NCBI RefSeq assembly: GCF_024594815.1
Contig: NZ_JANJOU010000021.1
Coordinates: 1 to 64,000 of the forward strand
From: Roseomonas populi
GTDB taxonomy: Bacteria; Pseudomonadota; Alphaproteobacteria; Acetobacterales; Acetobacteraceae
Direction: 5' to 3'
DNA: 64,000 nt
Position 1 is the stretch's first letter. Each line of letters starts with the position of its first letter. Below, piece by piece: positions 1 through 7,597 of this stretch. The translations under genes and the position numbers were made by a program. Below the pieces are notes generated by a model. The model ran no database searches. It was given only the letters and a program-made list of their open reading frames with translations, and had not been told where the DNA came from.

Positions 1-232
1 GGAGAGGAAGAAGGAATTCTTCCTCTCCCCGGCCCCCTCTCCATCATCTTTTTCTATGGGTTGGTCAAAGCTTCGCTGACGGTGCGCCTCGGCTCGATGA
101 GCCGAGGCGACTGCAAGGGCTGGAAGGGTGCCGGTCGTAGGGGGCCGACGCTTCAAGTCAGTTCCGCGGCAGCCCGATGCAGGTCCAGGAGCCTCAGGCT
201 CCTGGCGGGGGTCCAGGGGGCAGCGCCCCCTG
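1..232 (+). repeat. Dispersed multi-hairpin element, copy A (type 1, 5' edge cut by window)
   Basis: First of nine copies of an intergenic element. Hairpin 1 (1-28) has a 12-bp stem and a GGAA tetraloop, followed by a T-rich stretch near 48-55. Hairpin 2 (about 87-109) has a 10-bp GCCTCGGCTC arm. Hairpin 3 (about 184-205) pairs CCAGGAGCC with GGCTCCTGG. Hairpin 4 (213-232) is a G/C-run stem. The element ends 12 bases beyond the deaminase stop codon, so that gene reads into it from the right. Outer bases of hairpin 1 may lie outside the window. Confidence 0.85.
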
Positions 233-244
233 AGTCCTGACCGA

Positions 245-1276
245 TCAGGATGGAGACGCCACAGGCTTGTGCGCAGCGAGCTCCGCCAGGTGCCGGGCCC
301 GGTCCTCCTCATTCAGGAATGCGCTGAGGAAGCTGTTCCGCGCGAAGCCCCAGAGGTCCGCGTCGGAGAAGCCCAGGGCCTGCTGGATGGAGGCGAAGTT
401 CTCGTTCACGTAGGCGCCGAAGTAGGAGGGGTCGTCGGAGTTCACGGTCAGGCATAGCCCGGCCTCGTGCAGCCGCCGGATATTGTGGGCGGCCATGTCT
501 GGGAAGACGCGGAGCATGATGTTGGAGCAGGGGCAGACGGTGAGCGGCATGCCCGTCTCGGCCAGGCGGCGCATGAGGTTCGGGTCCGCCTCGCTCCGCA
601 CGCCGTGGTCGATGCGGTCCACGTGCAGCTCGTCGATCGCCTCGCAGACGAAATCGGAGCCGCCCTCCTCGCCGGCATGGATGGTGGTGCGCCAGCCCAG
701 GTCGTGCTTGGCGTAGGCGTAGGCCCGCCGGAACTTGGCGGGGCGATTCCCGCGCTCCGGCCCGCCGGTGCCGAGGCCGATGATCCGGTCACGCCAGGGC
801 CGCAGCTCACGAAGCATGGAGAGCGCCTCCTCCTCGTCGAACTGGCGCTGGATGCCCGCGATCAGGCCGCCGGTCATGCCGTGCTCGCGCCGCGCGTCGT
901 CGAAGGCGCGCAGGATGTTGTCGATCACCGTTCCCATCGCGATGCCGCGGCGCAGATGCCCCTGCGGGCTGATGAAGACCTCGGCATGGCGCACCCGGTC
1001 CTGCGCCGCGCGGTCCAGGTAGGACTTGGTCATCTCGTAGAAGTCCTCGCCGGTCTGGAGGACGGTGAGGCCGAGATAGAAGAGATCGAGGAAGGACTGC
1101 AGGTCGGTGAAGCTATAAGCCGCGCGCAGCTCCTCGGCATTAGCGTAGGGGATGCGGACCCCGTTCCGGGCCGCGAGGCGCATGATCGTCTCGGGCTCCA
1201 GCGAGCCCTCCAGGTGCATGTGCAGCTCGGCCTTCGGGAGGCCGGCGATGAAGGGGGAGATCGGGGCGTCGAACAT
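245..1276 (-). CDS. add: Adenosine/adenine deaminase-family aminohydrolase
   Basis: A 343-residue zinc aminohydrolase of the adenosine deaminase family. It carries the metal-binding HxH near the N terminus (His19, His21 in AELHMHLEG), the HAGE motif in the middle and the SDDP motif near the C terminus. This family hydrolyses the amino group of adenosine or adenine in the cytoplasm. The substrate loop (GLGTGGPERGNRPAKF) resembles adenine-deaminase-like members more than classical Add, so adenine or a modified purine is possible. The ATG overlaps the stop of the LacI gene (TGATG), indicating translational coupling. It is the last gene of the ABC transporter operon, which suggests nucleobase salvage. 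Family is sure; substrate is inferred. Confidence 0.88.
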   Translation of the reverse strand: MFDAPISPFIAGLPKAELHMHLEGSLEPETIMRLAARNGVRIPYANAEELRAAYSFTDLQSFLDLFYLGLTVLQTGEDFYEMTKSYLDRAAQDRVRHAEVFISPQGHLRRGIAMGTVIDNILRAFDDARREHGMTGGLIAGIQRQFDEEEALSMLRELRPWRDRIIGLGTGGPERGNRPAKFRRAYAYAKHDLGWRTTIHAGEEGGSDFVCEAIDELHVDRIDHGVRSEADPNLMRRLAETGMPLTVCPCSNIMLRVFPDMAAHNIRRLHEAGLCLTVNSDDPSYFGAYVNENFASIQQALGFSDADLWGFARNSFLSAFLNEEDRARHLAELAAHKPVASPS

Positions 1277-2331
1277 CAGGATGCCTTCGGGGATGGGCCG
1301 GGGCGGGGAGGGAGGACGGAGCGCCGCTCCACCAGCGTGTGCGGCAGGACGGTGAGGGGATCGGCCCGGCGCCCCTCGATGAGGGCGAGCAGCCCCTCCA
1401 CCGCGGCCTCGCCCATCCGGTCCCAGGGCAGGCGGACGGTGGTGAGGGCGGGCTCCACGTAGTGGCCGAGATCGGTATCGCCGCAGCCGGTGACGGAAAG
1501 GTCGCGCGGGACATCGAGGCCGCGCGCCTGGCACTCGGCGACGAGGCCGAGGGCCAGGATGTCGCCCGTGCAGGCCACCGCGGTCGGGAGACGGCCGCAG
1601 GAGAGCAGGCGGGACGCGCCTTCCCGCACGGCGGCGTTGTCGTAATCCGCCGTCAGCACGCGCCACGCCTCCGGCAGTTCCAGCCCGAGCGCGCGGATCT
1701 CCCGCTCGGCGCCGCCGAACCGTTCCGCGACGGCCGCCGTGTTGTGCACGGGGCCGGAGAGCAGGGCGATGGCGCGGTGACCCCGGCCATGGAGGTGCCG
1801 CACCGCGGCGGCCATGGCGCCCGCATTGTCGAAGGCCACGGCCGGGGCGCCGGCCGGCTCCAGTAGCGCGTCCTGCACGATCACCGGCGTGCCCGTGCGC
1901 CGCAGCAGCGCCGCCAACTCCGGGCCGATGGGGGCGCCGGTGATGATCAGGCCGTCCACCCCCCGCTCCACCAGGTGGCGGACCTGCCGGTGCTGGCGCT
2001 CCGGGTCGCGGTGGGTGCAGTGGATCAGCAGGGCATAGCCGGCCGCGTCCAGCACCCGCTCGATCGCCCCGATCACCGGGGCAAACAGCGGGTTGGCGAT
2101 GGTGGGCACCAGCAGCCCGATGCTGCCGGAGCGCTGCGAGATCAGTGACCGCGCCTGCCGGTTCGGGATGTAGTCCAGCGCCGCCATGGCCCGCTCCACC
2201 GCTTCCCGCTTGCCGGGCTGGACCAGCGCCGGCTGGTTCAGCACGCGGGAGACGGTGGCGATGGAAACCCCGGCGGCGGAGGCGACCTCCCGCACCGTGA
2301 CCTTGCCCAGGGGACCAGGGGGCGCGGACAC
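1276..2331 (-). CDS. LacI-family transcriptional regulator
   Basis: A 351-residue LacI/GalR repressor. The N-terminal helix-turn-helix (about residues 10-30, VREVASAAGVSIATVSRVLN) is followed by the hinge (IPNRQARSL) and a periplasmic-binding-protein-like effector domain. The chosen start is GTG, four bases after the oxygenase stop, and the stop overlaps the deaminase ATG, so it is translated within the operon. A matching LacI-type operator stands 45 bases upstream of the first gene of the operon (6054-6067), which suggests autoregulation and induction by the imported compound. The effector is unknown. Confidence 0.9.
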   Translation of the reverse strand: MSAPPGPLGKVTVREVASAAGVSIATVSRVLNQPALVQPGKREAVERAMAALDYIPNRQARSLISQRSGSIGLLVPTIANPLFAPVIGAIERVLDAAGYALLIHCTHRDPERQHRQVRHLVERGVDGLIITGAPIGPELAALLRRTGTPVIVQDALLEPAGAPAVAFDNAGAMAAAVRHLHGRGHRAIALLSGPVHNTAAVAERFGGAEREIRALGLELPEAWRVLTADYDNAAVREGASRLLSCGRLPTAVACTGDILALGLVAECQARGLDVPRDLSVTGCGDTDLGHYVEPALTTVRLPWDRMGEAAVEGLLALIEGRRADPLTVLPHTLVERRSVLPPRPGPSPKAS

Positions 2332-2334
2332 ACC

Positions 2335-3327
2335 TCAGGCCGCGGTGTCGCGGTACTTCTGCACCGTGCGGAAGCGGCTGAGCAGGTAGTCGCCCGCGTT
2401 GATCGTCTCGTATTTCGGCGGGTTCTCCGGCGACTGGCAGGTCGGCAGGCAGGCGACGGGCGCGGTGTAGTCCAGGTTGAAGAACATCGGGATGGAGAAG
2501 CGCTCCTTCCCCGTGCGGTTCACCACCCGGTGCAGGTTCGAGACGTAGAGGTCGTTCGTCCAGCGCTGGAACAGGTCGCCGAGGTTCACCACCAGCGTGC
2601 CGGGGATATAGGGCGCGCTCACCCACTCGCCGTCGCGCTTCTGGAGTTCCAGACCCCCGATCGGGTCCTGGGACAGCAGCGTGATCATGCCGTAGTCGGA
2701 GTGCGGCGCCACGCCGAAGGCCTTCTCGTCCGGCACGGGCGGCTGCGGCGGGTAGTGGAACAGGCGCATCTGCACCATGGGATTGGTGCACCACTGCAGG
2801 AAGTGGTCCGGCGGCATGCCGAGGCTGACGGCGAACACGCGCGTCAGCCGCAGGCCCAGCGCCTTCGTTGCCTCGAAATAGGCCTCGGCCGCCTCCTTCA
2901 GCCAGGGGGCATCGGCGGGCCAGCGGTTCGGGCCGTGCAGCGGCAGCCCGGCGGCGACGGAGGGGTGGTCGAGCGGCAGGTCCACGCCGATCTCGTAGCT
3001 CTCCTTCAGGTCGGGCGCGTAGCCGGGGTGCTGGTTGATGCCCTGGGGCATGAAGCCGCGGCGGAAGCGGTCGTCCATCTTGTGCGCCATCCGCTGCTCC
3101 TCCGGCAGGTCGAAGTAGCGCTTGGTGGCCGCGAACACGCCGTCGAACACATCCCCTGGGATGCCGTGGTTCTTCACGTAGAAGAAGCCGGTGGTGAGGC
3201 AGGCCTGGCGCAGGCGCTCGGCCAGCGGGCCGATGTCGCCGCCCTCGTTCAGCGGCGTCAGGTCGAGGACGGGCACCTCGTCGGCGGTGGCGGCGCGGGG
3301 CGCCTTGGTCATCACGGATTCGGACAT
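2335..3327 (-). CDS. 2-oxoglutarate/Fe(II)-dependent oxygenase, isopenicillin N synthase-like
   Basis: A 330-residue protein with the DIOX_N region at the N terminus (FFYVKNHGIP) and a 2OG-Fe(II) oxygenase domain after about residue 180. The Fe(II) triad is visible: His209 and Asp211 (PHSDYG) and His266 (SNLHRV). The 2-oxoglutarate-binding RxS is Arg276-Ser278 (RFS). The ATG is preceded by GGAGG. The ORF stays open far upstream, but that reading frame overlaps the permease gene and is a shadow. As the gene lies between importer and LacI/deaminase genes, it probably oxidises the imported compound. Substrate is not predictable from sequence. Confidence 0.9.
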   Translation of the reverse strand: MSESVMTKAPRAATADEVPVLDLTPLNEGGDIGPLAERLRQACLTTGFFYVKNHGIPGDVFDGVFAATKRYFDLPEEQRMAHKMDDRFRRGFMPQGINQHPGYAPDLKESYEIGVDLPLDHPSVAAGLPLHGPNRWPADAPWLKEAAEAYFEATKALGLRLTRVFAVSLGMPPDHFLQWCTNPMVQMRLFHYPPQPPVPDEKAFGVAPHSDYGMITLLSQDPIGGLELQKRDGEWVSAPYIPGTLVVNLGDLFQRWTNDLYVSNLHRVVNRTGKERFSIPMFFNLDYTAPVACLPTCQSPENPPKYETINAGDYLLSRFRTVQKYRDTAA

Positions 3328-3353
3328 TGTGGTTCCTCCGGGAAGGTGGCGGT

Positions 3354-4145
3354 TCAGAGGGAGACGGGCCGGTCGCCGGCCGTGTTCATCCAGAAGATGA
3401 CGCGGCGCTGCACCGCCTGGACGATGGCGTGCAGCACCACGCCGATGAGCGAGAGCACGACGAGGATGGCGAAGGTGCCGGCCATGTCGAAGTTGAAGTT
3501 CTTCTGCATCAGCAGGAAGCCCAAGCCCGCCTTGGCGCCCACGAACTCGCCGACGATGGCGCCGATGACGGAGAGCACCACCGCCACGTCCAGCCCCACG
3601 AAGATGTAGGGCAGGGCGGACATCATCCTGACCATGCGGAACACCTGCCAGCGCGAGGCGGTGCAGGAGACCAGCATCTCGATCTGGTCCGCCGGCGCCG
3701 CGCGCAGGCCCATGATGGTGTTCGCCAGCAGCGGGAAGAAGGCGATGGTCGCGGTAATGATGATCTTGGAGGAGAGGCCGTAGCCGAACCAGATCACGAT
3801 GATCGGTGCCACCGCCACCTTCGGCAGGGTCTGAAAGGCGACGACATAGGGGTAGATCAGCCGCTCTGCCATGGGCGAGAGGGCGATGATGAAGCCGAGG
3901 ATCAGGCCGCCGAGCGAGCCCAGCGCGAAGCCCGCGATGATCTCCCACAGGGTGATCAGCAGGTGCCAGTGGAACTCGGCCGAGCCCAGCGATTCCACGA
4001 GCGCCACCACGATGGCGGATGGCGGCGGCAGCACGATCTTCGGGATGGAGAGCAGCCACACCGCCGCCTCCCACCCGCCGAAGACGAGCACGGCCATCAG
4101 CGCGGGCAGCAGCATCCCCTTTGGCGAAAAGCCCCGGCGCGTCAT
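3354..4145 (-). CDS. ABC transporter permease, NitT/TauT (SsuC-like) family
   Basis: A 263-residue inner-membrane permease with about six hydrophobic segments. The binding-protein-dependent transport signature lies in the cytoplasmic loop (ALPYIFVGLDVAV and the preceding EMLVSCTASRWQVF). The ATG overlaps the ATPase stop by four bases (ATGA). It forms a complete importer with the ATPase and the receptor of the same operon. Members of this family carry nitrate, sulfonates, taurine, pyrimidines or aromatic compounds. The adjoining deaminase makes a nitrogenous base a reasonable guess. Confidence 0.92.
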   Translation of the reverse strand: MTRRGFSPKGMLLPALMAVLVFGGWEAAVWLLSIPKIVLPPPSAIVVALVESLGSAEFHWHLLITLWEIIAGFALGSLGGLILGFIIALSPMAERLIYPYVVAFQTLPKVAVAPIIVIWFGYGLSSKIIITATIAFFPLLANTIMGLRAAPADQIEMLVSCTASRWQVFRMVRMMSALPYIFVGLDVAVVLSVIGAIVGEFVGAKAGLGFLLMQKNFNFDMAGTFAILVVLSLIGVVLHAIVQAVQRRVIFWMNTAGDRPVSL

Positions 4146-4921
4146 GCCGCGAGCATCCCGGCCGCGCGAAAATGGCCGCGCAGGTGGCTGACGTAGCGGC
4201 CGAACTCCGGCGTGTTCTGCATCTCCAGCGTGCGGGGGCGCGGCAGGTCCACCTCCACCACCTCCACGATGTGGCCGGGGCGTGGCGCCATCACGACGAT
4301 GCGGTCGGCCAGGTAGATCGCCTCGGGAATGCTGTGGGTCACCAGGAGCACCGTCTTGCGCCGCTCGCGCCAGATGCGCTGCAGCTCCTCGTTCATCGTC
4401 TCGCGCGTCATCGCGTCCAGGGCACCGAATGGCTCGTCCATGAGCAGGATGGCCGGGTCGTGCACCAGGGCGCGGCAGATCCCTGCGCGCTGCTGCATCC
4501 CGCCGGACAACTCGGAGGGGTAGCGGTTCTCGAAACCCGACAGCCCGGCCATCGCCAGCAGTTCCAGCGCCCGTCCGCGTGCCGCGCTGAGATCCAGCTT
4601 CTGGACCTTCGCCGGCACCAGCACGTTCTCCAGCACCGTCAGCCATGGCAGCAGGACCGGCGCCTGGAACACCACGCCGAGCGCGGGATTCGGCCCGGCC
4701 AGGGGCCGCCCCCCGATCGTCACCTCGCCGGAGGAGCGCGGCAGCAGCCCCGCCAGGATCTTCAGCAGCGTGCTCTTGCCGCAGCCGCTGGGCCCGACCA
4801 CCGTCACGAACTCGCCCTCACGGATGCCGAGGTCGATCGCGGTCAGGGCCTGCACGCTGCTGCCGTCCTGCGCGGCGTAGGTCTTGGAAACCCCGCTGAT
4901 GCGGAGGAAGTCCCCCGCCAT
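4142..4921 (-). CDS. ABC transporter ATP-binding protein, NitT/TauT (SsuB-like) family
   Basis: A 259-residue ATPase with Walker A (GPSGCGKST), Q-loop (VFQAPVLLPW), signature (LSGGMQQR), Walker B (ILLMDEPFGALD) and H-loop (LLVTHS). The ATG at 4921 is preferred because it overlaps the receptor stop codon (TGATG); an in-frame GTG four codons upstream at 4933 is the alternative. It energises import together with the permease downstream and the receptor upstream. Confidence 0.94.
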   Translation of the reverse strand: MAGDFLRISGVSKTYAAQDGSSVQALTAIDLGIREGEFVTVVGPSGCGKSTLLKILAGLLPRSSGEVTIGGRPLAGPNPALGVVFQAPVLLPWLTVLENVLVPAKVQKLDLSAARGRALELLAMAGLSGFENRYPSELSGGMQQRAGICRALVHDPAILLMDEPFGALDAMTRETMNEELQRIWRERRKTVLLVTHSIPEAIYLADRIVVMAPRPGHIVEVVEVDLPRPRTLEMQNTPEFGRYVSHLRGHFRAAGMLAA

Positions 4922-6009
4922 CAGGACTTGCACGCCGCGGCGGCGGCCTGGACCGTGGCGGTGTCGAAGCGGTTGATCTTCTCGAAGTAGTCGGGGATCC
5001 GCACCATCATGGAGGCGGCGGTCACCGGCTTGTCGATCTGCTTCGTCTCCAGCATGAACCGCACCAGCCGGTCATAGGCGGCCGGGTCCGCATTGCCCCA
5101 CAACTTGCCGCCGTTGAGGGCGAAGGCGTCCTTCAGGCTGTCCAGCTGCGCCTGCTGCGTGTTCAGGTCCCAGCGCGCCAGGGTCGCCGCGTCCGCTCCG
5201 CTCGGCTTGGTGGCGGGGTAGCGATCCCAGTGCAGCTGGCGCGCGCAATCCGGGTTGGCCAGTGCATAGACGGTCGCCTTCGCCATGCCGCGGGCGATGC
5301 CGACCACCATGTCCGGGTTCTTCTCCGCCGTGCCCTGCATCACGGCCAGCGTGTAGTCGGGGTACTGGCGCCAGTCGTCGCCCACCAACTTGCGCAGCTT
5401 CAGCCCGGCATTCTCGAAGGAGGCGATGGCGGATGCCCAGTAGAGCAGCCCCTGCACCCGGCCGGAGCGCAGCGCCTCCACCGGCGGCGCGCCGAGGCCG
5501 AGCGGGATCATCTCCACGTCCTTCGCGGGATCCAGCCCGTTGGAGCGCAGGTAGCTGTTGAGGTAGGCAATGCCGCCCGTCGCCAGGCTGAACACGCCGA
5601 TCGTCTTGCCCTTCAGGTCCTTGGCCGAGGTGATCGGCCCGTCCGCGTTCACCCCCACCGACCAGTCGATCACCCCGTTGCCCATGGCGATCCGCACGGG
5701 AAGATCGTTCTTGGCATTGGCCTGAACGATGACGCTGGCGTTCACCTCGCCGAACTCGGCGTTGCCGCCCACCATCTGCTGGATCGACTGCAACGAGGCG
5801 CCGACCGGCATCAGCTCCACGTCGTACCCCTCCTCCTTCCAGTAGCCGAGGGTGAGCGGCAGGGTCAGCATGGGATAGCCGACATTCAGCACGGTGGTGC
5901 TGACGGCGATGCGGACCTTCTGCAACGGCCGCGTCTGCGCGAGGGCAGGGCGCGCCAGCGGCAGGCCCGCGAGCGAGAGGCCGGACAGGAGGAGCGAGCG
6001 ACGGTCCAT
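4921..6009 (-). CDS. ABC transporter substrate-binding protein, NMT1/SsuA-like
   Basis: A 362-residue periplasmic receptor of the NMT1/THI5-like fold. The N terminus (MDRRSLLLSGLSLAGLPLA, then cleavage near ALAQ) looks like a Tat or Sec signal peptide with a twin arginine. Domains similar to SsuA/ThiY follow (LTLPLTLGYWKEEGYDVELMP; NAEFGEVNAS). It is the first gene of the minus-strand operon; a GGAG sits six bases before ATG. A LacI-type operator lies just upstream and repeat copy B lies beyond it. Ligand unknown; nucleobase-like or aromatic molecules are possible. Confidence 0.9.
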   Translation of the reverse strand: MDRRSLLLSGLSLAGLPLARPALAQTRPLQKVRIAVSTTVLNVGYPMLTLPLTLGYWKEEGYDVELMPVGASLQSIQQMVGGNAEFGEVNASVIVQANAKNDLPVRIAMGNGVIDWSVGVNADGPITSAKDLKGKTIGVFSLATGGIAYLNSYLRSNGLDPAKDVEMIPLGLGAPPVEALRSGRVQGLLYWASAIASFENAGLKLRKLVGDDWRQYPDYTLAVMQGTAEKNPDMVVGIARGMAKATVYALANPDCARQLHWDRYPATKPSGADAATLARWDLNTQQAQLDSLKDAFALNGGKLWGNADPAAYDRLVRFMLETKQIDKPVTAASMMVRIPDYFEKINRFDTATVQAAAAACKS

Positions 6010-6053
6010 GGAGGCTCCGATCGAGAGGCCCGTCAGGGCCGGTAAGGGCGGTC

Positions 6054-6067
6054 TGAAAACGCTTTCA
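6054..6067. promoter_or_regulatory. LacI-type operator upstream of the ABC/deaminase operon
   Basis: TGAAAACGCTTTCA matches the LacI-family operator consensus TGNAANCGNTTNCA and is palindromic apart from the central A/C-flanking bases. It lies 45-58 bases upstream of the receptor ATG (6009), where a repressor would block transcription. The operon carries its own LacI gene (1276-2331). No convincing -35/-10 pair could be fixed. Confidence 0.7.
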
Positions 6068-6124
6068 GCAAGACACGTGCCATGTTCGGACGCTGAGCCG
6101 TTCTTGTTCGGACCTGTCCGGCTT

Positions 6125-6360
6125 CAGGGGGCTCTGCCCCCTGGACCCCCGCCAGGAGGCTGAGCCTCCTGGACCTGCATCGGGCTGCCGCGGGGACCGA
6201 CTTGAGACTGGGTCTCCGGTGAGGGTCTCTATCCTGCTCTTGCAATCGCCTCGGCTCCACGAGCCGAGGCGCACCGTCAGCGAGGCTCAGGCCAGCTGAT
6301 AGAAAAAGATGATGGTGAGGGGTCCGGGGAGAGGAAGAATTCCTTCTTCCTCTCCCCGGG
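6125..6360 (-). repeat. Dispersed multi-hairpin element, copy B (type 1, reversed)
   Basis: Reverse-oriented copy. Read on the minus strand, hairpin 1 (about 6326-6360) has a 15-bp stem with a GGAA loop, hairpin 2 (about 6248-6270) has the CTCGGCTC arm, hairpin 3 (6153-6173) pairs CCAGGAGGC with GCCTCCTGG, and hairpin 4 (6125-6144) closes the element. It lies downstream of the stop of the 6445-7149 gene, with about 85 bases between, and upstream of the ABC operon promoter. With the operator it fills the 6010-6444 intergenic region. Confidence 0.85.
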
Positions 6361-6444
6361 ACAGACCCCCACCGCAGGCTTTGCTCACCCGATCAGAAGC
6401 ACCTGCTCTCGCCAGAGGCAATTTGCCCGTTCGGGCCGAGGTGG

Positions 6445-7149
6445 CTAGGCCCCACCGCAGAGGTGCTGTGAGTCCGGCAGGGACCAGGAGGCGCGCGTCC
6501 GCAGGTTGGTGACGCTGTAGTACCGCCCGCGGTCGTCGCCTGGCGGGCAGGCGCGCGGGATGACGGTGAGACACATGACGACCCGGTCGCCGGGCTTCGA
6601 AGCGATCACCGCCTCCTCCCGCTCGTAGGAGACCTGCCGCACGCCGTTGGCGAAAACGACGGAGGTGCCCGAGGAGAACTCGCCAGGTCCTTCGCCCTCC
6701 AGCCTTGCGCCGATATCGGCCACCCGCGTGGCCGTGCAGGCGGCGATCCGGGCGGGCGGCGCGTTGCTCTCCGGCGCCGCGCCCTCGGCCATGTCTGTCG
6801 CGCTCAGCCAGTTGGGGAGGGAAGTGGAGGAGCCGAAGCGGCGGTAGCTCTCGATGCCGCCCGCATAGACGGCCAGCAGGCAGCCCCGCCGGGCGCCGCA
6901 GCCGCGCCGGTCGGCCAGGATGCCGCGCGCCACCACCGTCAGCCGGGGCGCCTCGTCCGACGTCGCCTCTGCCCTGGCCTGGCGGTTGGCGGCGCCCAGC
7001 AGGTCGTCCAGTTCGGAAAGGCGCGGGTCGGCGCAGACGGCGCGCTCGTCCGGCGCGGCGGCGCGGGCGCAGTCGAAGCTGGCGGCGCGGCCTGCCGGGG
7101 GAGCGGCAAGGACGCAGGCGAAGAGAAGCAGGGCGAGCAGGCGTCTCAT
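6445..7149 (-). CDS. Secreted protein with LprI-like (DUF1311-type) N-terminal region
   Basis: A 234-residue protein with a clear signal peptide (MRRLLALLLFACVLAAPPAGRAAS). The first mature segment, FDCARAAAPDERAVCADPRLSELDD, fits the cysteine-containing motif of LprI/DUF1311 lysozyme-inhibitor-like domains. Further cysteine pairs (RRGCGARRGC; a late CLTV..CPPGDD) suggest a disulfide-bonded periplasmic protein. The C-terminal half is not recognised. It stands alone between repeat copy B and a small doubtful ORF. Inhibition of host lysozyme is a family role and is not shown here. Confidence 0.7.
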   Translation of the reverse strand: MRRLLALLLFACVLAAPPAGRAASFDCARAAAPDERAVCADPRLSELDDLLGAANRQARAEATSDEAPRLTVVARGILADRRGCGARRGCLLAVYAGGIESYRRFGSSTSLPNWLSATDMAEGAAPESNAPPARIAACTATRVADIGARLEGEGPGEFSSGTSVVFANGVRQVSYEREEAVIASKPGDRVVMCLTVIPRACPPGDDRGRYYSVTNLRTRASWSLPDSQHLCGGA

Positions 7150-7263
7150 CGGCAGCAGCCCCTCCGCTCGGTTCGTGCCCGGGTCATCCTCACTATCCCT
7201 AAGAGCGTTGTCAGGACCGTCCCGCGATCATCATGGCGTGTTCGCCGGCGGCCCTTTCCCGAT

Positions 7264-7503
7264 TTAGGGGCCGCGGCCCGGCGGGGGCGGCCTCTCCCGG
7301 GGGGCCTGCCCAACCGGCACCGGCGGGTCACCCGCGACCACCTGCCGCGCGGCCGGCTCCTCCGTCTCCGGCGGGGCCTGGCCCGAGCCGCCCTTCCCGG
7401 ATGGCAGGAGGGAGAGCGGGTCGAGGACGAGGCTGGCCAGGGCGCCAAGGGCCCTGACCAAGCCCCAGAGGCCGTGCCACGCGGCGGCGAGGATCATCTC
7501 CAT
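7264..7503 (-). CDS. Small hypothetical protein with one hydrophobic segment
   Basis: A 79-residue ORF starting MEMILAAAWHGLWGLVRALG, with a hydrophobic N-terminal half and a proline-rich, polar C terminus. It could be a small membrane protein filling the gap between creD and the LprI-like gene. No family is recognised and the GC content is high enough to produce open frames by chance, so this call is weak. Confidence 0.3.
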   Translation of the reverse strand: MEMILAAAWHGLWGLVRALGALASLVLDPLSLLPSGKGGSGQAPPETEEPAARQVVAGDPPVPVGQAPRERPPPPGRGP

Positions 7504-7554
7504 CGCCGGACCAGATGGGCCCTGCCGCCCCGGCCGCCATCCCCCATGCCGAAG

Positions 7555-7581
7555 GGGCCGGGATGTCCCGACCCCCGGCCC
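7555..7581 (-). terminator. Possible hairpin terminator after creD
   Basis: Inverted repeat GGGCCGGG (7555-7562) with CCCGGCCC (7574-7581), 16 bases beyond the creD stop. There is no U-run, so an intrinsic terminator is uncertain. Confidence 0.35.
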
Positions 7582-7597
7582 ATGACGGGCGCCACGG

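Noticed and set aside
2335-4074. A 579-codon frame that appears to fuse the oxygenase with an upstream protein
   Set aside because: The upstream part overlaps the ABC permease in another frame; the oxygenase has its own ATG and GGAGG at 3327.
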